A stretch of DNA of 41,158 bases from Pinguiococcus pyrenoidosus (Eukaryota; Sar; Pinguiophyceae; Pinguiochrysidales; Pinguiochrysidaceae), in the NCBI GenBank assembly GCA_019677205.1, contig JAAMXY010000263.1, positions 1-41,158 of the forward strand. Reading direction: 5' to 3'. Each line of letters begins with the position of its first letter. Positions within the stretch are counted from its first letter, which is position 1. The notes under the pieces were generated by a model. It searched no databases. It saw only the letters and a list, made by a program, of their open reading frames with translations, and was not told the origin of the DNA. Shown piece after piece: positions 28,961 to 39,697 of the stretch. Position numbers and translations under genes: made by a program.

Positions 28961-31900
28961 CTACTCGAACACGTCCGGCTGGTTCAGAAGCTTCGCAGCC
29001 GGGAAGTTGCCGACGTTCGGGAGCACTTCGTCCATGCGGGCCTGCGGGATGCCGTACCAAAGGCCCACCGCGTTCCACAGCGCTTCCCAGCTCATGGTCG
29101 GGATGAGGCGGCCGCGGCCGATGTTCAGCGGGCCGCTCTCGCTGAAGTCCGAGGGGTAATCGCCGATGATGCGGCCGCCTTTGACTCGGCCACCGGCGAT
29201 GAAGGTGTTGCCGCCCCAGGCGTGGTCCGTGCCGGCGCCGTTGCTGGTGAGCGTCCTGGCGAACTCCGAGGCGCCGATCACGATGACGTCGTCCCAGAGA
29301 CCCTGGTTGATCATCTCGGCTCGGAAGCTCTCGAGTGCCTTGTTGATCTCCTTGAACTTGTCTTGGAGCACGCCGCCGACATCCGAGTGCGTGTCGAAGC
29401 CGCCGATGTCCACGTAGAACGCGCTACGGTCCGTCTCGAGGATGCTGTTGGCCGCGATCAACTCGGCCGTCACCTCCATCTGCGAGCCGAGCCGGAAGTT
29501 GCCCTGCCGGCCCTTCTCAAAGGTCTGCGTGAGCGTCACGGAGCGAAGCGCGTCGTCCAGCACGCGCGACCGGTCCAGCGCGCGGAACAGCTCGCCGGCC
29601 CAGGTGCTGGCAAAGTACGAGCGAGAATGCTGGCGGTTGAGCGCGGCGATGTCCGCCTCGCTGGTACTTGACACGTCGACGTCGAAGGTGAGAGATCCAC
29701 CAGTGGCACTGAGAATGTCCGGCGGCGCCGATACGCCCGGCTCTCCGTTCAGGGCGATGGCTGGACCTCGGATCGAGAACGACGACGTCTTGTAGTTCAG
29801 GCTGGTCAGCACGTCGTTGACGCGGCCTAGGACGCCAAGCGGCGTATCGCCCTCTCCTTTCACGGTGCGCGCTACTTTCTGCTGTACGTTGTGTGCGAAC
29901 AGTGACGTAGGCAGGCGCTTGGAGCCGGCTTCCCACTCTGGCTTCGTGAGCGGCTCCACCAGCGGACCGATGTTGGCCACGAAGGCCAAGTCGCCCTCGT
30001 CATACATGTCCTTGAAGGCTGGTAGGTCCTTGTGGACACCGAAGCGGTTGCAGGGCTGCGTGCCGCTCTGCTCGTTGATAGGCAGCATCTGCTCACGACT
30101 CAAAGCCACATCACCGCGGATGTCTCGGTACTGCTCGAACAAGTTGACCTGGCCGTTGGTGCACTGGCTGTGCGGCGCCAGCATGTTGAAGGAGTCCATC
30201 CCGCCCGAGAAGAACATGTAGACGATGGCCTTGAAGCTGTTGCTCGGTCCTTGCGCCGCCGCTTCCGAATGCTGTGTCCTCGCCGCCGTCGCGATGGGCC
30301 GATGAAGGCCGCCGCTGATCTGGAACTCGGGCGCAGCTGCGAACAGGTGCAGCGCTGCTCGGAGCGCGGCGTCCAGGTCCTCGCTCTCGGCCTTCTCCGT
30401 GTACTTCTGCCGCAGCGTCGCGACGGTGCTGCTATGGAGTCGACCGCCCGTGAGCAGGAGATCCAGCTCGTCCACCACTGCGCCCACGCCGGCGTCGTTG
30501 CGGTAGCCTAGGCGTCCCCAGCTGTCCTCGTCGGGATCGGAAGTGCCCCCCAACATCGCCCAACAGCGAGGGGCGCGCCACGCGTCCTGGGTGAAGCCGC
30601 CGAAGCAGTCGACCAAGCCGAACTCGATGAGGGACAGCATACCATTCAGATACGCGATGATCGTGGGCGGTGTCAGCAGCTGCGCCTCCGGCGACACCAG
30701 CCCTGCACTCATGATCGCGCCAGGTGCCTGGAACTCCGACTGGAAGAAGTTGAAGACCGAGGGGGCGCGGTACGCCATTTGCCCCAGGAGCACATCGAGC
30801 TTGCGAATCGACACCTCCCATCCATCGCGAGGTTGGAAGTCCAGCGCTCTCATGAAGTGCAGGAGCTTCAGCACGGGCTCGCGCACTTTTCCATGCGATG
30901 GATCTGCTTCCAAGACCTCCGCGCGTGCCTCGCGGTCCAGCAGGATAGCGGCGACCGTGGCGGCGAGGTCTCCGTACTTGCCGCTGCCGATGTCGCCTCG
31001 GAAGAGGCCGTTTCGGAAGGCGACGCCCACGCGCTGGACATAGTTGGGCGACGGGTTGGAGGTGACCAAGCGCTTGATGAGGAAGTCCGCGATGAAGAGC
31101 GCCGTGTTGTGGTGGTAGAAGAAGTGGTCCAGTACGGCGTCCACCTGGTCCTCGGCGTCGCGAGTGGTGCTCTCGGCGATATGCATGAAGGACGGCGGGT
31201 TGCGCAGGCGGTTGCCGCCGCCGAGGCCGATGTCTGCGTAGATGTTGCGGCGGTAGGCGTCAGGGCGTCCCGGGCGGCTCACTTTGAAGATCGTCAGCTT
31301 GTTGAGCGTGTTGCTGGGGTTGGTCACATAGATGGTCACCCCCCTCGCCTGGAGCTCCAGGCAGGGCTGGCTGTCGCATTCGACATAATCACCGGCGTCG
31401 AACATCTCGGGGGGATGCGCGCCGATGAAGAGGCGCTTGAGCACTTGATTGCCGGAAGAGATTTGCGACGCCCGATTGAACACCAGCGCCTCCAGCGTGC
31501 TGGCGACGCAGAGACACGTGTCTCCGCGCACTTGGCAGTTGCCTGGGCAGCCGTCAGCGACGGTGGGATACGCACCATTCGCCCAGACGGCGCGGAAGAG
31601 GTTGGGCGAGTCGGGCTGGATGAGCTGCCGGCGAGAGCGCCGGCGAGAGCGGTCTTCGGTGCTGTGAACCACCGCGATGCGGCCGTCGCTGTAGACCTGG
31701 ACTTGGGTGCTGCAGGGCACGTCGGACCAGAAGTCCAGCGTCTGGTCGCAGCCGTTGGTGCGCACGGTCTTAAAGTTGCAGACGTTGTCGCAGCGGCGCT
31801 GCGCGGTGGCAAAGGTCGTGCGCTCGCCGAGGTATTTGTCACACAGCGCGGTGGCGGTGATGGCGTCGCCGCTGGCGCCGTTGGGGCAGCAAGCAGGTGC

Positions 31901-34900
31901 CGCCAGTGGAAGATTCTTGGGCACGCAGTAGCCTTGCTCTTGCTTACGGTCGGACACTTCGACGCCGTTCTCGAAGAAGGTGAGCGAGACGCACGGTGGG
32001 CGGCGGTACTCGTAGTACACGCGATGGCTGGCCGATTCCACCACCTCCACCACGCGCACGGTATCCACGTCGCACTCGTGACCGTCGCAGGCCAGGCTCT
32101 CCGGCAGCGTTACCAGGCTTTCGAAGCGGCATGCGCGCCCATTGTTTCGCGGGTTGCAAAGCGCCTGGAACAGCGCCGAGTCTCTCCGGAGCTGCAGGCG
32201 GCGCACGTTGGACGCCGAATAGCTTGACGGGTCGGTCTGCCACTGGGGAAGCGGCGACGCGCCGAGGAAGATGTATCTGGCGCCGGCGCGTAAGAAGCTC
32301 TTCCTCGGCAGGTCCTCGCACAGACCGACGCCGTCGCCGATGTAGGTCCCGTCCAAGCCCAGGACGGGGAAGACGTCCCTCCATGGCGCGAAGATCTTCA
32401 TCGGGTCCACGTTGTTCTGGGTCCCCTCGCCGAAGATGTTCTCGATGTTGGAGTCGCGCGGCCGTTGCTTTTGGAAGCCCGTGAAGGTGCGCGAGAACTC
32501 CACGATGTCGGCATTGGTGTAGGTCTCTTGCGCCGAGCCGTCGGCGTCGTACCGCGGCGTGCCGTTGGCTTCGAGCTTCACCAACCCGATGGTGAAGAGC
32601 TGCATGATCTCTCGAGCGTAGTTCTCGTCGGGAAAGAGCGCGCGACCTTCAACCTCCAGCGAGAACGCGATGGACTTGGTGCGGTGGTACGTGAGCATGT
32701 CGGCCATGAGCGGATTGTAGGTGATTTCCTTGAGAATGTCTCGAAAGTTCTCCAGGGCGTGGCGCACGAAGATGTCGTAGTACGCCATGAAGGCCTCGTT
32801 GTGGGCCCTCTTGTTGGTGCCGTCGATGCTCACCACGAAGATCTGCGCCAACGCCCAGGCCACTCGCTGGCGAAGCTGGTCGGGGGCGTTGAGTACCACG
32901 TTGTGCCACACGGCGTGCTTCGAGTCCCCCGTGGAGTCCTGGAAGGTCGGCTGGTCCAGGCGCTGAAGCGGCATCGTATGCGGCTGCGCTACGCCGATGG
33001 GGAAGCGTGCGCCCAGCAGTGGATCGTTGGCCACCTCGCCAGGAGAGCCACAGGCCTCCACGCCAGCAAAGTTGGCGTCCAGCGGAGTGGAGCCCACGAG
33101 CTCGGCCATCTCGATGGTCTGCACTATGTAGTGCAATCTGGCGAAGTCCACCGGTTGGTTCAAACGCCCGATGTACGTGTGAACGTCTTCGCTGCGCTGC
33201 CACTGGTTCATGTCGTGCCAGCTGGGGAAAGCGATGGTCGTCTGATCCATCACTTCCGCGACCTTCACGATAGGGTTCGGCCGGTTGTTTTCAAAGGCGG
33301 CGCGGTTGCCCGGATGCCCCTTCGTCCAGATGCTGAAGTCGTAGACGCTCAGGAGGTCCGGATGTACATGTTCCCAGCACACGTTGCGGTTGCCCATGAG
33401 CATGTTGATCTTGATGCCTTTCGCGGCCGTGGTACATCTGGACGCGGTGCCGGACGCGATGTCGATCACGTTCGCGCCGTCGTCGTCGCGGCGGAAGCGG
33501 GTCGTAAGGTAGTCGTACGTCTCCGCGTCCAGCCGGGCGGAGCCCACCACTGCGGCGTCGGCGCAGGCGCCGTTGTGGCGCCGCCAGCGGGAATACCTCT
33601 GGGCCTCACACGGCGGGGGCACGCCTTCCAGACGCAGACCAGTTACGGTGTAGACGTACAGGCCGGAGTCGAGGAACCATCGACGCTGGACTTCGGGGGA
33701 TAGCACGAACGTGGCGCTGGAGAACCGCGCGGCGCCGCATTCCGGCTTCTCGGCCACGCAGCTGTGGATGTTCAGGAACGACTTGGGTACCGCAGGGCAC
33801 TGGACCGTGGGGTCCGCCAGCACGTCGACGTCGGCGGCCGGTGTCTCCAACGTGTTCTCTAGCAGTCGGATGCGCGAGTCGAACAAGAACCATTGCCCCG
33901 CCAGGTTCTGCGAGAAGAGCGGGCCATCGATGTCCACGTCGCAGTCGCTGCTGTTGGCACGAACGAAGGCGAAGGTGTCCGGGACCTGCGGCGTGAGTTG
34001 CCGAAACACCGCATCTTCATGAACCAAGCGGCGTGTAGGCGGTGACGTCGACCATTCCACCGCTGGATTGTCCATGCGATGCTCGCAGTCGGGGCCGTAG
34101 GTCACGCGGCCGAAGCGCCACTCTTCGACGCTGCAGATGCGCCAATTGCGGTACCTCTTGTCCGCTGGGAACGAGCGAAGTTCGGCGCGCTTGACTTCCT
34201 TGACCACCAAGTTGAAGTCGGGACCGGCGCCGGCGACGCGGAAGTCGAAGCCTACGTCCTCCGCGGAGAACACGAAGCGGCGCCAGCGAGAGTTCCTGGC
34301 GCACACGCTGGTCACGCTGCCCGTGGTGGTGCGCACGCTGGCGCGGATGTTGGCGCGGCGGCGAAAGTACGCGCGGTGCAGCGTGGGCGGCAGCTCCAGC
34401 TGCTCTGCTACCCAGTTGCGAGTTTTGTGGCCGAAGGGCTGGTTGTCACTCAGAAGCTTGTCGATGTCGCCACGGGTCGGGCCGAAGGTGGCGTCGATCA
34501 GGAAGCGCGCGATGCGCTGCTCTTCGGACGCTCTCACGCGAAAGGCTTCGAGCACGTAATCAGCGCCGTCGTCGGGGATGACCACGTCGCAGCTGGAGGC
34601 GCGGCAGTCGAAGGGCAGCAAGAGAGGATAGAGGGGTTCCCACGGATTCGCATGATAGGAACGCCCCGCGGGTTTGTAGACGCCTTTGTCGGTCTCGTCG
34701 GTGGTCTGGGACAGGATGTACAGTACGTGCAACGGCGCCTTGAGCAGCGTCTGCGAACCCGGCGGCACCAGCATCGGCGCGGCCCCGACTCTCGGTTCCA
34801 GCGCTGTCGCTGTCCTTCGCACGAGCTGCGTGCCAAGCTTGGGCTTGGGCTTGGGCGTCGACTCCGACTCCATTCCCTCGGCCTCGACACCGTCAACCTC

Positions 34901-35686
34901 ATCTTGACGGGCCGCGTCGGCATCACGACCATCATGGAGGACGTCGGCATCATGGTCCTTACGTACCACGTCGACGAGGTCATGGCCTGCACTGGAAACC
35001 CCGTCGACGTCGTCACCATATCTACTGGCCACCACGTAGACGTCGTCGAAGAAACGCGGCAGCGCTTCGGGCGGCAGGTCGCTGCAGAGGTTGAACTCGG
35101 CGGCAATGGCCATGGTGCGAAAGGCGTCGTGCAGCTTCACCTGCAGCAGCACCTCGATGCTGCTGGCGGTGACGTAGGGCTCGTAAGACGGTGGGAGCGC
35201 CAGGTGAAGGCCCATGTCCACCTCGTCGCTACCATCGACCTCGTCGCCGGCCTGCGGGACCACGTGCCTTGTTACACAGGAGTCCGTCGGCAAGTCGGCC
35301 ACCACCTCGACCGCCTTGCAGGCGCATGACGTGAAGGTGGCGTCCAGCTGCGTCGTCGGCGGCTTGAGCACCGAGAAGTGAACGTCGTAGTACATCGTGA
35401 CATCGCGTTGGAACGCCGGCGCACCAGGAGCGGCGTCGTGGTCGGCGTCCGTCTCGGACGGCTCCATCAGGCCGACGCCGTAGAGGACGCCAAAGGCCAA
35501 GCTAGCCGTCAACACGGCGATCGCGAGCTGCGACACGATCCACGTCTTCCATGAGGACGAAGTCTTCTCCCGTAGCGGCCGGGAGAAGCCAGCGGCGCCG
35601 CTGGAACGGTACTTCACGACGTCCACGGGGACGACGCTATCGCCACGTGACATGTCGGCCCTGTCCCGCTGCGTACGGCTGTCCAT
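28961..35686 (-). CDS. Giant membrane-anchored DUF1800-DUF1501 fusion protein
   Basis: A single uninterrupted frame of 2241 residues, unusual among intron-bearing neighbours. The N-terminus is cytoplasmic-like, followed by one hydrophobic segment (about 47-72), suggesting type II membrane anchoring. The first homologous stretch of DUF1800 (FLIDATFGPTRGD) is near 395. Its core (RQRVAWALAQIF, then NYAREIMQLFTIGL, DIVEFSRTFTGF) spans about 930-1080, and later parts (FFYHHNTALFIADFLIKRLV, PSVFNFFQ) reach about 1650. Large inserts divide it, one Cys-rich near 1265-1320. DUF1501, a relative of the alkaline-phosphatase/sulfatase fold, fills about 1820-2230 with MFFSGGMDSFN, GGFDTHSDVGG and GASEFARTLTSN. 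In bacteria the two domains are commonly encoded by neighbouring genes; here they are one protein. Their reaction is unknown. Export or surface attachment is an inference from the membrane segment and Cys content. Confidence 0.9.
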   Translation of the reverse strand: MDSRTQRDRADMSRGDSVVPVDVVKYRSSGAAGFSRPLREKTSSSWKTWIVSQLAIAVLTASLAFGVLYGVGLMEPSETDADHDAAPGAPAFQRDVTMYYDVHFSVLKPPTTQLDATFTSCACKAVEVVADLPTDSCVTRHVVPQAGDEVDGSDEVDMGLHLALPPSYEPYVTASSIEVLLQVKLHDAFRTMAIAAEFNLCSDLPPEALPRFFDDVYVVASRYGDDVDGVSSAGHDLVDVVRKDHDADVLHDGRDADAARQDEVDGVEAEGMESESTPKPKPKLGTQLVRRTATALEPRVGAAPMLVPPGSQTLLKAPLHVLYILSQTTDETDKGVYKPAGRSYHANPWEPLYPLLLPFDCRASSCDVVIPDDGADYVLEAFRVRASEEQRIARFLIDATFGPTRGDIDKLLSDNQPFGHKTRNWVAEQLELPPTLHRAYFRRRANIRASVRTTTGSVTSVCARNSRWRRFVFSAEDVGFDFRVAGAGPDFNLVVKEVKRAELRSFPADKRYRNWRICSVEEWRFGRVTYGPDCEHRMDNPAVEWSTSPPTRRLVHEDAVFRQLTPQVPDTFAFVRANSSDCDVDIDGPLFSQNLAGQWFLFDSRIRLLENTLETPAADVDVLADPTVQCPAVPKSFLNIHSCVAEKPECGAARFSSATFVLSPEVQRRWFLDSGLYVYTVTGLRLEGVPPPCEAQRYSRWRRHNGACADAAVVGSARLDAETYDYLTTRFRRDDDGANVIDIASGTASRCTTAAKGIKINMLMGNRNVCWEHVHPDLLSVYDFSIWTKGHPGNRAAFENNRPNPIVKVAEVMDQTTIAFPSWHDMNQWQRSEDVHTYIGRLNQPVDFARLHYIVQTIEMAELVGSTPLDANFAGVEACGSPGEVANDPLLGARFPIGVAQPHTMPLQRLDQPTFQDSTGDSKHAVWHNVVLNAPDQLRQRVAWALAQIFVVSIDGTNKRAHNEAFMAYYDIFVRHALENFRDILKEITYNPLMADMLTYHRTKSIAFSLEVEGRALFPDENYAREIMQLFTIGLVKLEANGTPRYDADGSAQETYTNADIVEFSRTFTGFQKQRPRDSNIENIFGEGTQNNVDPMKIFAPWRDVFPVLGLDGTYIGDGVGLCEDLPRKSFLRAGARYIFLGASPLPQWQTDPSSYSASNVRRLQLRRDSALFQALCNPRNNGRACRFESLVTLPESLACDGHECDVDTVRVVEVVESASHRVYYEYRRPPCVSLTFFENGVEVSDRKQEQGYCVPKNLPLAAPACCPNGASGDAITATALCDKYLGERTTFATAQRRCDNVCNFKTVRTNGCDQTLDFWSDVPCSTQVQVYSDGRIAVVHSTEDRSRRRSRRQLIQPDSPNLFRAVWANGAYPTVADGCPGNCQVRGDTCLCVASTLEALVFNRASQISSGNQVLKRLFIGAHPPEMFDAGDYVECDSQPCLELQARGVTIYVTNPSNTLNKLTIFKVSRPGRPDAYRRNIYADIGLGGGNRLRNPPSFMHIAESTTRDAEDQVDAVLDHFFYHHNTALFIADFLIKRLVTSNPSPNYVQRVGVAFRNGLFRGDIGSGKYGDLAATVAAILLDREARAEVLEADPSHGKVREPVLKLLHFMRALDFQPRDGWEVSIRKLDVLLGQMAYRAPSVFNFFQSEFQAPGAIMSAGLVSPEAQLLTPPTIIAYLNGMLSLIEFGLVDCFGGFTQDAWRAPRCWAMLGGTSDPDEDSWGRLGYRNDAGVGAVVDELDLLLTGGRLHSSTVATLRQKYTEKAESEDLDAALRAALHLFAAAPEFQISGGLHRPIATAARTQHSEAAAQGPSNSFKAIVYMFFSGGMDSFNMLAPHSQCTNGQVNLFEQYRDIRGDVALSREQMLPINEQSGTQPCNRFGVHKDLPAFKDMYDEGDLAFVANIGPLVEPLTKPEWEAGSKRLPTSLFAHNVQQKVARTVKGEGDTPLGVLGRVNDVLTSLNYKTSSFSIRGPAIALNGEPGVSAPPDILSATGGSLTFDVDVSSTSEADIAALNRQHSRSYFASTWAGELFRALDRSRVLDDALRSVTLTQTFEKGRQGNFRLGSQMEVTAELIAANSILETDRSAFYVDIGGFDTHSDVGGVLQDKFKEINKALESFRAEMINQGLWDDVIVIGASEFARTLTSNGAGTDHAWGGNTFIAGGRVKGGRIIGDYPSDFSESGPLNIGRGRLIPTMSWEALWNAVGLWYGIPQARMDEVLPNVGNFPAAKLLNQPDVFE

Positions 35687-37420
35687 GGACCGGTTCTGAT
35701 CTGCGCACGAGGAAATGCGAGCGACGTCGCCAGAGAAGAGCCAAGGTACCTACGAGGCATGGGAGGTGATTAGAGGCGGCTCATCCAACTCGGGATTGTG
35801 AGAGATCCCTGCTGCGTGGCGCCGATGTGAGGTCTCTCAATCGGTCCTTCACACCAGGCCCCCCGATATGAATCTTCCTGAGGATCCTACGGAATCCTCC
35901 GTGAACTTACCGAACTTCCGTGCAAGAGCCTTGGCTCTCGAGGAGGGCTTGCAGCGCTGCTCAGCGGCGTGAGGGAGGGGTGGAACGCACGACTGGGCCG
36001 GCGCGTTCTGAGCTGTGCCTGACGGGCGCCTGAGCAGAATCAGAGGCAGCCGTTTGCAGCCGCCGGTTCGTCGATGTTCGACATTCAAGTGCGGCGCGAC
36101 GGCCAACCCGGTGAGGCCTTTCGCACGCATGCTATTCCTGCACAAGGCTGTCTTCGTGGCTGGTCACTAACAGCCGCCAAGGCTCCGGAGCTTTCGCGCG
36201 ACGCGATTTGCTCGCGAAGATGCGGCACACGAGGTATAGGCTGCAGGAACAGCGGCGGCCTAGCAGAGCCGTTTACCTGGACAAATAACAGCTACAAGGG
36301 CGTGGAGCCCGATTGGGGCGTCCGACGCCTTGAGAGAATATGACTGGTGTAAGGAAAGGGTGTTTTCTGGGTGACTGGATGATCTATCCAGGTGGCAGGT
36401 CAAATTGACGCATCCTACCCGCAGATACCCTCAACCGGTGAGCTTACTCCCCCATTGTTCACTCGTGTAGGGCTACAGTTCATTCGGTACAACACTCCTC
36501 CTTACAGTTAGCGCGGGACAGATCCGTACTCGGTCGTCATGGGCGGCCGCGGAGGGCTCCCATGGCCGTTCACCTCGAAGGCGACTGGCCGAGTCCCGGA
36601 GAAGTCCTGCTGCAACTGGACGCATCCTTCAGCTCGAGAGTCTTCGTGACACGAATGCCTGATCGATTGCCACCCTGTTGTCCTTCCGTCCCGCGGAGCT
36701 CTCGCTGCTGCGCCAGCTTTACTGTGCATAAGCCCAGCCGGGCTGCAGATCCTGACACCAGGATCCTCCGCGAGGGCCTTGCGCGCAGTTGGCTTTCTCT
36801 TTCTCTCTCTCTGGGCCTCCTCATTCGCTTGCCCAACGAGCCGTCACGTTCCTAAAGCCATGGTCGTTGGAGCCCGGGTAGCAAATGAGGCTCTTGGTCA
36901 TCGACAGGATGCTATCCGGAGTGGCGTGGTGCAGGCAGTGACGCTGTCCTCATGAAGAGCGCGGCTCAAGGCGGAGCGGAGCGTACGCACGCCTCGTGAG
37001 AAGGCTTTTTGTCGTCTCTTCAGCGTCAGCTTAGGCGTCAGCTTCAGCGCCAGCGTCAGCGTCTGCGTCAGGATCAGCGTCGAACGAGGTTGCCCTGGTG
37101 TTGAGAAGGACGTTGCACGGCGTACCCTGTCCACACTGGAAAACCAACGCGAGGGATACTAGGCGGGAGGGCGCGGATGGTGTCTTGGAAGGACACACTC
37201 CGACCACGCGTTTCTCAGACCGCAGCGCCTTCGTGCTTGTGCTGGCGTGAGCTCTAGAAGTGCCGAAGGCGGCATAATCAACAAGGAGTGAGAGAAACAA
37301 CGCTACTGAACCAAAAATAAATGAAAAGGGACTCCATGCTGCTCGGTCCTAAAGGCGCTTTCAAACCAAAACGCTGGTTGTGAAGCTTCGCTCTACCCAC
37401 CCTTTCATCCTCGCGAAGGC
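35687..37420. other. Gene-poor 1.7 kb stretch
   Basis: No gene is supported. Short open frames of 60-100 codons occur on both strands, such as 36074-36343 and 36562-36855 on the plus strand. They have no family features, and splice-linked continuations could not be found. By the alternation of strands in the rest of the window, a plus-strand gene would be expected here; a diverged or non-coding transcript cannot be excluded. No tRNA-like cloverleaf or snRNA motif was recognised. A hexamer repeat lies at 37021-37081. Confidence 0.45.
37021..37081. repeat. Degenerate GCGTCA hexamer repeat
   Basis: About ten units of CAGCGT/GCGTCA with substitutions, in the gene-poor stretch. Confidence 0.8.
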
Positions 37421-39697
37421 CTACTCGATCTGCCACGAAATAGGGCCTTTTCCTTTCTTCTCGAGGTACTCATTCGCCGTCGAGAAGCACCGAGAGCCCA
37501 AGAAGGACATGCAGTTCCTTGTCGTCTTCGAAGCAGAGAGTGGCGACGGGTGCGACGTCTTGATCGCGTAGTGCTTCGCAGTGTCTATCAACTTGACCTT
37601 GGAGTGCGCAGACTTGCCCCAGAGCAGGAAGACCACGTTCTCGCAGTTGTCGCTGACGCACTTGATGACGGCATCTGTGAACGTTTCCCATCCGGAGTTC
37701 TGGTGACAGCCCGCCTCGGAGCGCCGCACTGTGAGCACCGTGTTCAGCAGCAAGATGCCCTCGGCAGCCCACTGCTCCAGGTTGCCATGGTCCGGAGGAG
37801 CACCGCCGACGTCCGCCTCAATCTCCCTGTAGATGTTGCGAAGAGACCTCGGGATCGTAACGCCCTTCTCGACGCTGAACGCGAGACCATGAGCTTGGCC
37901 GGGTTGGTGGTAGGGATCCTGTCCTAGGATCACGACTCGGATCTTGTCGAGAGGGCAGAGCTCCAGACTCCGGAAGATTTTCGACGGTGGCGGATACACC
38001 GTCTCGGAGCCGTATTCCGACCGGAGAAAGTCCCGAAGCTCACCGAAGTAGGGCTTTGCCACTTCAGCCTGCAAGGCGTCCCTCCAGGACTCGTCCACGG
38101 ACTCCAAGGACAGGAACCCCTCAGAAGCGACCTCCTCAGCAACTGCCGCATCCGTCGTGCTGCTGGATTCCGCTGAGTCCCTTGCCGCCCCAGCGCCCTC
38201 TTCCGTCACGGCAGCCGCGGTGGCGCTGGAGACCGCTGCTCGCCGCTTGGCCATCGTCCAAGGATTCTGCTTCTTCAAAGGGTCGTTGGGCAGGTTCATG
38301 GTCTTGAGAGGTGCAAAGGACCGCCGATGGATCGGCGTAGGCCCGAGCTTCTTGACCGTCGCAATGTGATCCCTCGTTGGATATCCCTTGTGCTTCGCCA
38401 GTTCGTAATCGGGATACAGCTTCGAGTACTCGATCATCAGGCGGTCCCGAGTGACTTTCGCCAAAATGGAGGCGGCTCCGATGATGTATTCCCGGCCGTC
38501 GCCCTTCACAAGCGCCTCTCCGCGGCAAGGCAGCGCGCGAGGTACCTGGTTCCCGTCGATCAGCGCATAGCAGCCGCCCTTCCGAATGGAAGCTTCCGTG
38601 CCGTCCAGCTGGGAGCCCGTGACCACGTAGCACCCCTTCCTCGAAATGTCTGCTGGGTCGGAGGGGGGCACCTCGTCCATCAGCGCGCGGCAGCACATCA
38701 CCATCCCTTCCATGGTGGCAGCGAGGATGTTGATCTCATCAATCCTCTTTGCATCGAGCACCGCCACCGCCCATCGGACACCCTGACGACGAAGAGGAGG
38801 AGATTAGCCTTGGTGCCAAGGACCCGGCGAAACCCAGTTGACTTGTGAAGGCCTCACTTTGGTATTGACGATGGCCTCGTAAAGCTCTTCGCGTCCCTCT
38901 TCGTCGATCTGCTTGGAGTCATTGATGCCGGGCACGCTCGCGCCAAGCGGCATTGCGCAGGCTCCGACGACCACGGGACCCGCCAGAGGCCCTCGGCCAG
39001 CCTCGTCCACGCCCATGACGAAGCTCTTGCCCTCGGCTAAGAGCACCTGCTCCTTCGAGCGCGGCAGGCAGGGCGCCACCTCTTCAGCGAGAGAATCTTC
39101 CACTGCGGTCGTTTGGGTTACATCCTCTTCCGCATCCGTAGCACTCGACTGGGACGCCGCCTGCTCCTCTTCACCCAAACGCCTGCGCTTTCTCTTCGGC
39201 CTCTCCATCTCTTCGGAGGAAAGGCGGTCGATCAGCTCTGCTTTTCTCCCCGAGACCCTCAAGCCAGCTTCTCGGCACCGCTCCTTGAGCTCCGCGACCG
39301 TGAGCTTGCGAAGCGCCGCTGCTTGCTCTGCGTCTACGCCGAATGCGACGTCTTCCGACCCTTTGCTTGTTGTTCTGGTTGCCAGACAGGACGGCGCCCG
39401 CCACAGAAGTCCGCGACGCAACGAAGGATGTCTCCAGGCGCTGCCTCTCAGGCTTCCTGCCGCCGCAAAACCACAGCGCAGCAGGATGAACTAAGGAGAG
39501 CGCGGGGAAATGGTTGGATCTTGTGGTTTGTATCTTTGGTTGTCCAAGACACAAGGGGGACCTACCACAACGAGAACCAGCGCAGATCGCGCTTTGAGAC
39601 ACGCTCTGCCGGCAGACGAGTGGAGACACCGTCGACGGTGCTCTTGGATGTGCGCGCTCCGTGGGGCCGCGCAAAAGCGATTCAAACGCAGGCTCAT
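37421..39697 (-). CDS. SAP-RNase HII-uracil-DNA glycosylase fusion, predicted mitochondrial
   Basis: Three exons (39697-39566, 39490-38858, 38782-37421), all joined in phase 0, give 708 residues. Exon 1 is Arg/Ser-rich with almost no acidic residues (MSLRLNRFCAAPRSAH...), a likely mitochondrial presequence. A SAP DNA-binding motif (LTVAELKERCREAGLRVSG) sits near 103-137. A bacterial-type RNase HII follows from about 195, with the catalytic Asp-Glu in GVDEAGRG, Asp in DGN and Asp in AKVTRDRLM, plus HKGYPT and HRRSF. After a 70-residue Ala/Ser/Glu linker, a complete family-1 UNG starts near 473, with the GQDPYH water-activating loop (about 540), LLLNTVLTVR, VFLLWGKSA and the HPSPLS minor-groove loop (about 667). 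The RNase end and all of UNG share one exon with no stop, so the fusion is not a splicing guess. It should excise both ribonucleotides and uracil from DNA. Confidence 0.9.

Noticed and set aside
30779-35329. Three plus-strand frames of 410-480 codons opposite the giant minus-strand gene
   Set aside because: They result from high-GC codon bias on the opposite strand. None shows family motifs, whereas DUF1800 and DUF1501 are clear on the minus strand.
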